Below are positions 1-6,276 of a DNA stretch of 10,650 nt, piece by piece. The position numbers were made by a program, and so were the translations under genes. Source of the DNA: an uncultured Flavobacteriales bacterium (GTDB taxonomy: Bacteria > Bacteroidota > Bacteroidia > CAIKAF01). Each line of letters begins with the position of its first letter. Position 1 is the first letter of the stretch. Where the stretch lies: assembly GCA_937925455.1 (NCBI GenBank), contig CALEWF010000052.1, positions 1 through 10,650 on the forward strand, read 5' to 3'. A model generated the notes under the pieces. That model did no database searches. It was not told the DNA's origin and was given only the letters and a program-made list of their open reading frames with translations.

Positions 1-1
1 A

Positions 2-29
2 ATTATCAATTATCAATTACGAATTATGA
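2..29. repeat. Tandem array, four copies of a 7-bp unit
   Basis: Four consecutive 7-bp units read attatca, attatca, attacga and attatga at 2-8, 9-15, 16-22 and 23-29. The first two are identical and the others differ by one or two bases. The array may continue to the left of the window. It is not coding and lies just before a period-16 array and a GC-rich dispersed element, so it belongs to a composite intergenic repeat zone. Confidence 0.7.
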
Positions 30-46
30 GTACTATACAAATAATA

Positions 47-110
47 CATCTTCAAATCAACACATCTTCAAATTATTTCATTTCCAAATTGATTCATCTT
101 CAAATCATCC
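47..110. repeat. Tandem array, four degenerate copies of a 16-bp unit
   Basis: The motif catcttcaaat starts at 47, 63 and 95, and a degraded version, catttccaaat, starts at 79, giving a regular 16-bp spacing over four units. The last 4-5 bases of each unit vary. The array ends where the GC content jumps, about 17 bp before the conserved part of the 146-bp element. It is only visible as repeated sequence; no function can be assigned. Confidence 0.7.
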
Positions 111-126
111 GTCCCTGCGGGGCGGA

Positions 127-272
127 CTGCTGCGGATGGAAGTGGAAAGCCCGCAGGGGCGAAGCCCACAGGGCACGGGGGAGCGGGGCTGAGGGCACGA
201 AGACACCGCTACCCCGATGCCATGTGAGGCTGAGCCCCGAGGACTTGTAACGAACAGCCGCTTTAAGCAGCC
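127..272 (-). repeat. GC-rich 146-bp dispersed repeat, copy 1
   Basis: The reverse complement of 127-272 aligns without gaps to 4932-5077 with five mismatches by my hand alignment (about 97% identity). It is strikingly GC-rich against its AT-rich surroundings. One end holds a near-palindrome (gctgctt/aagcggc in the orientation of copy 2) and the other a short hairpin, gggc-ttc-gccc (157-167 on the opposite strand). It carries no believable gene: the open frames through it are a by-product of its GC content. It resembles small non-autonomous elements (REP- or MITE-like), but no terminal inverted repeats or target duplication are evident. It lies upstream of the zinc-ribbon gene. Confidence 0.85.
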
Positions 273-395
273 TAATTTTCATATCAAAATGTTAAAGACC
301 ATTTTGGGATTATTCAAATTACACATCAAATACAGTAAATAGCCATGATAGTTTCTCTTGATTTTTTTATATTTAATTTCTAATCCTTATGAACC

Positions 396-755
396 ATGGA
401 AAGAAAATGCCTTGATTGTGGCGAAGTGTTGTTTGGCAGGGCGGATAAAAAATTTTGTTCTGACGCTTGCCGGAATAATTACAACAATCGGCTGAACAGT
501 GATTCAAACAATTTGGTACGGAATATCAATAATATTTTGCGAAAAAACCGAAGAATTATTGAGCAATTTGCACCTTCTGGTAAAGCCAAGGTACATCGGG
601 ATAAACTGACTGCCGCCGGTTTTAATTTTAATTATCATACTCACACTTATACCACCAAAAGCGGGAATGTATATGTGTTTTGTTACGAATACGGATATAT
701 ATTGTTGGAAGATGGATATGTAGCTTTGGTAAAAAATGATAGAGAGTTTAAGTGA
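396..755 (+). CDS. Small zinc-ribbon protein, function unknown
   Basis: This is a 119-residue protein with an N-terminal zinc-binding motif: C5-x2-C8 followed by C21-x3-C25 in a segment typical of small Zn-ribbon proteins. The middle (about 33-70) is polar and basic, rich in Asn, Arg and Lys. The C-terminal 40 residues are rich in Tyr, Thr and Val and probably form beta structure. It has no signal peptide or membrane segment, so it should be cytoplasmic. Proteins of this layout (annotated as hypothetical or DUF2116-like Zn-ribbon) are, from memory, common in Bacteroidota, but I know of no established function. The ATG at 396 is chosen because the Zn-ribbon starts four residues later; the ATG at 389 is out of frame. 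It is the only + strand gene left of obg, stands alone, and shares a terminator with the convergent pckA. Confidence 0.85.
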   Translation: MERKCLDCGEVLFGRADKKFCSDACRNNYNNRLNSDSNNLVRNINNILRKNRRIIEQFAPSGKAKVHRDKLTAAGFNFNYHTHTYTTKSGNVYVFCYEYGYILLEDGYVALVKNDREFK

Positions 756-768
756 TCTAAAAGAAAAT

Positions 769-801
769 AAAAAAAGCTGCCTAAAACAGACAGCTTTTTT
801 T
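769..801. terminator. Bidirectional intrinsic terminator between zinc-ribbon gene and pckA
   Basis: An 11-bp perfect inverted repeat, 769-779 (aaaaaaagctg) with 791-801 (cagcttttttt), encloses an 11-nt loop. The A-tract on one side and T-tract on the other make it work on both strands. It lies 13 bp after the stop of the + strand zinc-ribbon gene and 17 bp after the stop of the minus-strand pckA, so it can end both convergent transcripts. Confidence 0.85.
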
Positions 802-818
802 ACTAAATCTTAGTCAGT

Positions 819-2435
819 TTATACTTTTTCTGGCACTTTGGGTGCAGCAGCCAAAATTTCTGCATTGGCTTTATCTGCATACTTTTCAAAGTTGTTAATA
901 AACAACTGTGCCAACTCAGCCGCTTTTTTATCATAAGCCTCTTTGTCAGCCCATGTTTCACGAGGATTCAAGATTTCGCTTGGAACCCCGGGACAAGAGG
1001 TAGGGAACGCTACTCCAAATATTGCATGATTTTCATATGCAACATTATTTAATTCACCATTCATTGCTGCTGTAATCATGGCACGGGTATAAGATAATTT
1101 GGTTCTGCTTCCTACCCCGTAAGGACCTCCGCTCCAACCCGTATTAATAAGCCATACATTCACTTCAGGATGTTCGTCCAGCTTCTTGCCTAATAGTTCA
1201 GCGTAATGTGTAGGATGTAAGGGAAGGAATGCTCTTCCAAAGCAAGCAGAGAATGTAGCTTGTGGTTCAGTTATCCCTACTTCTGTTCCAGCTACTTTGG
1301 CAGTATAACCGCTAATAAAATGATACATAGCTTGGCCACGATTCAATTTTGAAATGGGAGGCAAAATACCGTAGGCATCGCAAGTCAAAAAGAAGATATT
1401 TTTCGGATTACCACCGATAGAAGGTATTTTGGCATTATCAATATGATCAATAGGATATGCTACCCGGGTATTTTCAGTGATGCTGGCATCCGCAAAATTG
1501 ATTTTGTTGGTACCTTCAAAAAACACAACATTTTCAACCAATGCACCGGGTTTAATAGCATGGTAAATTTGTGGTTCTTTTTCTTCGCTCAGGTCAATAC
1601 ATTTAGCATAGCATCCTCCTTCAAAATTGAAAACAGAACCCTTGTCCCAACCATGCTCATCATCGCCTATTAATTTTCGGTTTGGGTCGGCACTGAGGGT
1701 TGTTTTACCTGTGCCACTTAATCCAAAAAACAATGCCACATCACCATGTTTTCCCTCATTGGCACTACAATGCATGCTTAGAACACCTTTGTAGTGTGGT
1801 AAAATAAAATTCAACACGCTGAAAATACCTTTCTTCATTTCGCCAGTATAGGCACTACCACCAATCAAAATCATTTTTTTGGTGAAGTTAACAACTGTAA
1901 AGTTTCCTTGGCGGGTACCATGTATTTCAGGTGTAGCTAGAAATCCGGGAGCTTGAATAATATACCAATCTGGCACCTGGGTTAAAATTTCTTCTTTGGT
2001 TGGCCTCAAAAATAAATCATTGCAAAATAAGTTAGCCCAAGGAGTTTCGTTTATAACACGAATATTGAGGCGATGATTAGGATCGGCACAAGCATAAGAA
2101 TCTCTTACATATACCTCTTTTCCCTCAAAGTAAGCTGTTATATCTAGATATATTTTTTCGAAATTTTCAGGTGAAATTGGTATGTTAATATCTCCCCAAT
2201 CTACTGTATTTTCAGTGATAGCATCTTTTACTGTAAATTTATCTTTTGGCGAACGTCCGGTGAATTTACCAGTATTTACAACCAAAGCGCCTAAATCATT
2301 TAAAACTCCTTGTCCTCTTTCCAACGTATGTTGGGTGAGTTCTTGAGCTGAAAGATTCCAGTATGCAGTTGTGTAGTTTTTAATTCCTAGAAGGGTTAGG
2401 TCGGCGTTGGGGGATTTAAATCCAATTTCGCTCAT
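819..2435 (-). CDS. pckA: Phosphoenolpyruvate carboxykinase (ATP)
   Basis: PckA catalyses oxaloacetate + ATP -> phosphoenolpyruvate + ADP + CO2, the first committed step of gluconeogenesis, in the cytoplasm; in some anaerobes it runs in reverse to fix CO2. The 538-residue length is normal for the ATP-dependent family. Visible motifs: substrate-binding FTGRSPKDK (58-66, R61), GEMKKG (198-203), MHCSA (221-225), the P-loop GLSGTGKTT (238-246), and GDDEHGW (257-263) followed by FEGGCYAK (271-278). K202, H222 and D259 correspond to the metal ligands known in the E. coli enzyme, so it should be active. The P-loop and GDDEHGW segment mark the ATP type rather than the GTP type. The gene has its own TTG/TAnnTTTG promoter and a leader of about 40 nt, and ends at a bidirectional terminator. 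Confidence 0.98.
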   Translation of the reverse strand: MSEIGFKSPNADLTLLGIKNYTTAYWNLSAQELTQHTLERGQGVLNDLGALVVNTGKFTGRSPKDKFTVKDAITENTVDWGDINIPISPENFEKIYLDITAYFEGKEVYVRDSYACADPNHRLNIRVINETPWANLFCNDLFLRPTKEEILTQVPDWYIIQAPGFLATPEIHGTRQGNFTVVNFTKKMILIGGSAYTGEMKKGIFSVLNFILPHYKGVLSMHCSANEGKHGDVALFFGLSGTGKTTLSADPNRKLIGDDEHGWDKGSVFNFEGGCYAKCIDLSEEKEPQIYHAIKPGALVENVVFFEGTNKINFADASITENTRVAYPIDHIDNAKIPSIGGNPKNIFFLTCDAYGILPPISKLNRGQAMYHFISGYTAKVAGTEVGITEPQATFSACFGRAFLPLHPTHYAELLGKKLDEHPEVNVWLINTGWSGGPYGVGSRTKLSYTRAMITAAMNGELNNVAYENHAIFGVAFPTSCPGVPSEILNPRETWADKEAYDKKAAELAQLFINNFEKYADKANAEILAAAPKVPEKV

Positions 2436-2478
2436 TTTTAAATGAAATTAAAGTAAATAACTCCGTGAAAAATTAGAG

Positions 2479-2509
2479 CAAAGGTATTGCTTTTACCTGA
2501 ATTTACAAC
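2479..2509 (-). promoter_or_regulatory. Bacteroidota-type promoter of pckA
   Basis: On the minus strand, gttg (2509-2506) supplies the -33 TTG and TACCTTTG (2486-2479) exactly matches the -7 consensus TAnnTTTG, with a 19-bp spacer. Transcription would start near 2475, about 40 nt before the pckA ATG. The promoter lies between the stop of the small lipoprotein gene (2518) and pckA, so pckA need not depend on read-through from the upstream cluster. Confidence 0.75.
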
Positions 2510-2517
2510 TCGAATTT

Positions 2518-2928
2518 TTATCGAATGGGTTTTCGGCAGGGTTCGTTTTCTTTAATGTGTACAAGGTTAGAGCTGCTTAATAAAGATTTGGCTTTGTTGA
2601 TAAATTCTGTTTGAATTTTTTTTTCTACATATTGTAAATCAATGCAATAATCTATTTCTCCTTCCCGTCCCCACGGGGTTTTTTCAACAACGATTTTTCT
2701 TTTGTGTGTGGTTGTATCTTCGGTAATTAAATTATCAAGCGCTGCTTTGGCTTTGTGGTCTATGCCATAGGCCACACTAAAGAACGAAACAACCAAATGG
2801 TACTTTTTTTCTCCTGATGGAGTTTCTTGTTGTTGGGTTGAAGTTACGTTTTTTTCCGCGGTTTTGCATCCTCCGTTTACTCCAGCCATCAGCATTGCCA
2901 GGGCTATGGTTCGAATAATAGATTCCAT
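2518..2928 (-). CDS. Putative small exported lipoprotein, function unknown
   Basis: This 136-residue protein begins with a hydrophobic stretch (residues 4-20) ending in GVNGGC, so C21 could be a lipidated cysteine. The lipobox is weak, because residue -3 is Asn rather than Leu/Val/Ile. A polar, Gln/Thr-rich linker follows (22-41), then a compact domain starting LVVSF (45-49) and including WGREGEIDYC (86-95). Two further cysteines, C95 and C131, could form a disulphide if the protein is exported. I do not recognise a named family, although the WGREGE-DYC signature feels familiar from Bacteroidota hypothetical proteins. The start lies 4 bp after the stop of the M32 peptidase gene, so it is probably the last gene of the DUF423 - M32 - lipoprotein transcript. 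An envelope location is inferred; no activity is claimed. Confidence 0.75.
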   Translation of the reverse strand: MESIIRTIALAMLMAGVNGGCKTAEKNVTSTQQQETPSGEKKYHLVVSFFSVAYGIDHKAKAALDNLITEDTTTHKRKIVVEKTPWGREGEIDYCIDLQYVEKKIQTEFINKAKSLLSSSNLVHIKENEPCRKPIR

Positions 2929-2932
2929 GATG

Positions 2933-4432
2933 TTACGTGTTAGTTAGGTAAATCGAATTGTATTTGTTTTGGGCATACTGCATAAAATATGCAAAATTTA
3001 GTTTTTCTCCGGTAACTTTTTCACAAAGTTGCTGTGCCCGGTATTTCATCCCGTGTTGATGAATGTTGCTGCGAAGCCAATCGCGAATTGGAATTAAATT
3101 TCCTTGTTCTACAAGTTCTTTTATGTTCAAATCCTTGCTCATGGCATGATAAAACTGGGCAGCATAAAAGCTTCCCAATGAGTAGGTAGGGAAATATCCA
3201 AAACCTCCATGGCACCAGTGTACGTCCTGAAGTATTCCCTGTGCATCGTTTGGAACATCTAATCCTAGGTAATCTTTATATCGGTTATTCCAATAGGGTG
3301 GTAGCTCATTCACAGTTAGTTTTCCTTCAAATAGGGATTTTTCCAATTCAAAGCGTATCATGATGTGAAAATGATAGGTTAATTCGTCTGCTTGAATGCG
3401 AATGAGGGAAGGAGTAACGCGATTGGCGGCTTTGTAAAAATCATGGGCATGAATATGATTTAATTGCTTAGGAAATATTTGTTGTAGTTTAGGAAAAAAG
3501 TAGTTCCAAAATTCAGCTGAACGTCCGATATTGTTTTCCCAAAAACGCGATTGCGATTCGTGAATAGCCAGCGATGCCGCTGAACCTGTAGCCAAGCCAA
3601 ATTGGTTGGCCGGTAGCCCTTGTTCATACAATGCATGTCCACCTTCATGTATTAATCCCCAAATAATTTCTGAAATGTCGTGGGGTTTGATTTTGTAGGT
3701 AACCCTCACATCACCCGGGTGCAAGCCAATGCAAAAGGGATGTTCGGTGCGGTCCATACGACCCGCAGAAAAATCATAACCCATGGCTTCAAGCACTGTG
3801 CGTCCAAATGCTACTTGAAGGTTTTCATCATACGGTTGAAGAAAAAAAGAGTCGTAAGGAGATGGAAGAGCCGTAATGTTTTGAACAAAAGGTACCAATT
3901 CTTTTCGAACATCTTCAAACAGCCTGTCCACATCCTGCGTTGTAAGACCTGGCTCAAAATCATCCATCAATGCATCATAAGGGTGCATTTGATATCCGGT
4001 AAGTAGAATTTCCTGTTTTTTTAGTTCAATGAGTTTTTCTAAATGCGGAGCAAAAATTTCAAACCGGCTCTCGGATTTAGCCTGATGCCAGGCTGGATAT
4101 GCTGCAGAAATAGTTCGATTTAATTCTTCTACAAATTCGGTACTTAACCGCAAAGATTTTTGAAGGCTGCGGTTAAACTCATAAACATTGGTACGTGCAG
4201 TATCATCCAGCGAACTATCATTTAGTAATTCTTCGGTGAGACTAATCAGCTCTTTATCGGTTTTTAGCTTGTGTATAATTCCACTTAATGCCCCCATTTG
4301 CTCGGCTTTAATTAAAGCACCATGGGGAGGCATGTATGTTTCTTGGTCCCAGCTTAAAAGCCCGGCAGCGCTGCTGAGTACAGCAATTTTTCGGTTCAGT
4401 TCACAAAAACGTTCGTACTTAGGGTTATTCAT
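2933..4432 (-). CDS. M32 family metallocarboxypeptidase (Taq/Pfu type)
   Basis: This is a zinc-dependent carboxypeptidase that removes C-terminal residues from peptides, expected in the cytoplasm because there is no signal sequence. Its 499 residues match the family's usual length of about 500. All M32 signature motifs can be found in order: HPF (231-233), DVRVT (241-245, the DxRxT motif), the zinc site HEGGH (262-266, HExxH), HESQSRFWEN (291-300, with the third ligand E292), IRIQADE (345-351), and GILQDVHW (399-406, GxxQDxHW). The protein therefore looks intact and active. Its ATG overlaps the end of the DUF423 gene by 8 bp (4425-4432, ATGAATAA on the minus strand), which suggests translational coupling, and the next gene begins 4 bp after its stop. 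The physiological substrate is unknown; peptide turnover is the likely role. Confidence 0.95.
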   Translation of the reverse strand: MNNPKYERFCELNRKIAVLSSAAGLLSWDQETYMPPHGALIKAEQMGALSGIIHKLKTDKELISLTEELLNDSSLDDTARTNVYEFNRSLQKSLRLSTEFVEELNRTISAAYPAWHQAKSESRFEIFAPHLEKLIELKKQEILLTGYQMHPYDALMDDFEPGLTTQDVDRLFEDVRKELVPFVQNITALPSPYDSFFLQPYDENLQVAFGRTVLEAMGYDFSAGRMDRTEHPFCIGLHPGDVRVTYKIKPHDISEIIWGLIHEGGHALYEQGLPANQFGLATGSAASLAIHESQSRFWENNIGRSAEFWNYFFPKLQQIFPKQLNHIHAHDFYKAANRVTPSLIRIQADELTYHFHIMIRFELEKSLFEGKLTVNELPPYWNNRYKDYLGLDVPNDAQGILQDVHWCHGGFGYFPTYSLGSFYAAQFYHAMSKDLNIKELVEQGNLIPIRDWLRSNIHQHGMKYRAQQLCEKVTGEKLNFAYFMQYAQNKYNSIYLTNT

Positions 4433-4820
4433 CTTTCATTCGGAATAAAGAAACAATAAAACTTATCCAGCCCGCCATAAAACACAAACCACCTACCGGC
4501 GTTAATGGTCCAAGGAACGGGGCATGGATGTGAGAAATATCTTTGGTGGAAAGAATGTAAATACTACCTGAAAAAATTAAAATACCGGCAAGAAATAAAT
4601 ATCCGCTCCAAAGCATGAATTTATCCGCCCAGTGTGCATAAATTATGCCCACGGCAATCAGCGCTAGGGCATGATAAAACTGGTATTGGGTGGCTGTTTT
4701 AAAACTTTCTAATTGGTCAGGGGTAAGTACTGTTTTGAATGCATGAGCTCCCAAGGCTCCAAATATTGTTGCTATCAATGCCATTAATGCACCAGATGCC
4801 AAAAATCGGCGTTTCATCAT
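4425..4820 (-). CDS. DUF423 (YgdD-type) small integral membrane protein
   Basis: This 131-residue membrane protein has four hydrophobic segments: about 6-27, 50-65, 70-90 and 104-125. The N-terminal segment contains FGALGAHAF (20-28), a conserved signature of the DUF423/YgdD family; QFYHALALI in the second segment and the Gly/Pro-rich loop FLGPLTPVGG before the fourth are also typical. The function of this family is not established. The start codon could be either of two adjacent ATGs (4818-4820 or 4815-4817). It is the first gene of a three-gene cluster and overlaps the M32 peptidase start by 8 bp. A -7 promoter element lies 17 bp upstream. Confidence 0.9.
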   Translation of the reverse strand: MMKRRFLASGALMALIATIFGALGAHAFKTVLTPDQLESFKTATQYQFYHALALIAVGIIYAHWADKFMLWSGYLFLAGILIFSGSIYILSTKDISHIHAPFLGPLTPVGGLCFMAGWISFIVSLFRMKDE

Positions 4821-4837
4821 CGTATTAAGAGTTTTTA

Positions 4838-4845
4838 CAAAAGTA
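4838..4845 (-). promoter_or_regulatory. Probable -7 element for DUF423 - M32 - lipoprotein cluster
   Basis: On the minus strand, TACTTTTG (4845-4838) matches TAnnTTTG exactly and ends 17 bp before the first ATG of the DUF423 gene, predicting a leader of about 14 nt. I see no good TTG at the -33 position, so the promoter is less certain than those of pckA and obg. Confidence 0.5.
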
Positions 4846-4931
4846 GTATAATCTAAAAATTGTAATTCTTTTGGGCATTGAATAAAGTGAAAACATTGAA
4901 AGTTTTTGATAATTAGTTTTTATAATATTTT

Positions 4932-5077
4932 GGCTGCTTCAAGCGGCTGTTCGTTACAAGTCCTCGGGGCTCAGCCACACAGGGCATCGGGGTAGCGGTG
5001 TCTTCGTGCCCTCAGCCCCGCTCCCCCGTGCCCTGTGGGCTTCGCCCCTGCGGGCTTTTCACTGCCATCCGCAGCAG
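4932..5077 (+). repeat. GC-rich 146-bp dispersed repeat, copy 2 (inverted)
   Basis: This is the inverted partner of 127-272: same length, no gaps, five mismatches. A near-palindrome (gctgctt at 4933-4939, aagcggc at 4941-4947) marks the left end, and the hairpin gggc-ttc-gccc lies at 5037-5047 near the right end. Beyond 5077 the two copies diverge; here a GC-rich tail without a counterpart in copy 1 continues to about 5130, so copy 1 may be shortened or the family may have variable ends. It sits in the divergent spacer between the DUF423 gene and obg, about 160 bp upstream of the obg promoter. Confidence 0.85.
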
Positions 5078-5236
5078 GTTGGGGCAGCGGGGGCATCCGC
5101 TCCTACGAGGCGACGAAACACGCGGCCTCCCAAAAAAATTAAATTATCTTAATTCGTGTGTTTAAGGCAATTTAATACCCAATGATTAAAATAGTAGTAA
5201 ATGTAGATGTGACAAGCTAATCTAAATGAATAATAA

Positions 5237-5265
5237 TTTGAACACTTAAAGAATGCGTACCTTTG
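5237..5265 (+). promoter_or_regulatory. Bacteroidota-type promoter of obg, near-leaderless
   Basis: TTTG at 5237-5240 (-33) and TACCTTTG at 5258-5265 (-7, an exact TAnnTTTG) are separated by 17 bp. The -7 element ends only 4 bp before the obg ATG, and transcription from such promoters usually begins a few bases downstream, so the mRNA should begin at or just before the start codon. There is no Shine-Dalgarno sequence, which fits leaderless or near-leaderless translation. Confidence 0.75.
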
Positions 5266-5269
5266 TGCC

Positions 5270-6268
5270 ATGGCAGAAAGTAATTTTGTAGATTATGTAA
5301 AGATTTGTTGCCGTTCGGGTGCTGGTGGTCCCGGGTATGTGCATTTTCACCGAGATAAGTTTACGGCCAAAGGCGGTCCTGATGGAGGAGATGGCGGTCG
5401 TGGCGGGCATATAATTTTAAAAGGCAACAAGCAATTATGGACGTTGCTGCATTTAAAATATCGCAAGCATGTAATAGCAGAAAATGGCCAACGGGGAGAT
5501 GCGGCGTTGCGGCATGGTGCCAATGGAAAAGATGTGATATTGGAAGTTCCTTTGGGAACGGTGGCTAAAAACGCTCAAACCGGAGCAATAGAATGTGAAA
5601 TTACCGAAGATGGACAGGAAGTAATTTTGGTGCCCGGAGGAAGGGGAGGCTTGGGCAACGATCATTTTAAAACAGCTACCAACCAGGCGCCTCGCTATGC
5701 ACAACCGGGCGAACCCGGAAGAGAAGAATGGAAAATTTTAGAGTTAAAAGTGTTAGCTGATGTGGGATTGGTGGGTTTTCCGAATGCTGGTAAATCAACG
5801 TTGCTATCTAAACTTACAGCTGCTAAGCCCGAAATTGGCGATTATCCGTTTACAACCTTAGTGCCCAATTTGGGTATTGTGCCTTATTACGATTATCAAT
5901 CGTTTATTATGGCTGATATCCCCGGAATTATTGAGGGCGCTCATGAGGGAAGAGGGTTGGGGCTGCGTTTTCTTCGGCACATAGAACGAAATTCTGTATT
6001 GTTATTTTTAATTCCGGCCGATTCAAAAGACATTCGTAAAGAATATGAAATTCTGTGCAACGAGCTGGAAAAGTATAATCCTGACTTGATGAATAAAGAT
6101 AGGTTTATTGCTGTATCAAAAAGTGATTTGCTGGATGAAGAACTGATGGAGGAAATTAGAAAAGAATGCAAAGGTATAGATTTATTGTTTATCTCATCCC
6201 ATACGGGCTATAATCTGCAAAAGCTGAAAGATGAATTGTGGAAAATGCTGAATAAAAAGGCGGATTAG
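5270..6268 (+). CDS. obg: GTPase Obg/CgtA, ribosome-associated
   Basis: Obg is an essential GTPase that binds the 50S subunit and acts in ribosome assembly and stress control. The first 158 residues form the glycine-rich Obg fold (for example GGPDGGDGGRGG, 35-46, and GGRGGLGN, 123-130). The GTPase domain follows: G1 GFPNAGKST (169-177), G2 FTTLVPN (194-200), G3 DIPG (216-219), a non-canonical G4 SKSD (283-286) in place of NKxD, and G5 around SSHTG (309-313). At 332 residues it ends directly after the GTPase domain and lacks the C-terminal OCT domain, a short form that is usual in Bacteroidota. The ATG is fixed by the Obg-fold N-terminus and by the promoter just upstream. The PAP2 gene begins 8 bp after its stop and is probably co-transcribed. 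Confidence 0.97.
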   Translation: MAESNFVDYVKICCRSGAGGPGYVHFHRDKFTAKGGPDGGDGGRGGHIILKGNKQLWTLLHLKYRKHVIAENGQRGDAALRHGANGKDVILEVPLGTVAKNAQTGAIECEITEDGQEVILVPGGRGGLGNDHFKTATNQAPRYAQPGEPGREEWKILELKVLADVGLVGFPNAGKSTLLSKLTAAKPEIGDYPFTTLVPNLGIVPYYDYQSFIMADIPGIIEGAHEGRGLGLRFLRHIERNSVLLFLIPADSKDIRKEYEILCNELEKYNPDLMNKDRFIAVSKSDLLDEELMEEIRKECKGIDLLFISSHTGYNLQKLKDELWKMLNKKAD

Positions 6269-6276
6269 TATTTCTT

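Larger units (their letters stand above)
4821..5269. other. Divergent intergenic region DUF423 / obg
   Basis: This 449-bp spacer contains the DUF423 -7 element at its left end, the 146-bp repeat with its GC-rich tail (4932 to about 5130) in the middle, and the obg promoter at its right end (5237-5265). The remaining AT-rich sequence (about 5131-5236) contains a weak inverted repeat (aattaa/ttaatt near 5140-5155) but no gene or RNA I can recognise. Confidence 0.6.

Noticed and set aside
26..250. Open frame of 74 codons on the + strand across the tandem arrays and the GC-rich repeat
   Set aside because: Its first half is translated tandem repeat and its second half low-complexity Arg/Gly/Ala-rich sequence from the GC-rich element; it resembles no protein family and lacks a promoter.
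100..282. Open frame of 60 codons on the minus strand over repeat copy 1
   Set aside because: It merely covers the repeat; GC-rich DNA is poor in stop codons. In the other copy the aligned frame lies in a spacer without translation signals.
3680..4006. Open frame of 108 codons on the + strand inside the M32 peptidase gene
   Set aside because: It is antisense to a well-conserved enzyme whose motifs fix the real frame, and its own translation shows no domain.
127..5077. Composite transposon bounded by the inverted repeats
   Set aside because: The enclosed genes are ordinary chromosomal ones and no transposase, integrase or target-site duplication is visible.
4821..5269. Riboswitch or structured leader upstream of obg
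   Set aside because: The obg promoter sits directly at the start codon, so the GC-rich structure upstream would not be part of the obg mRNA.
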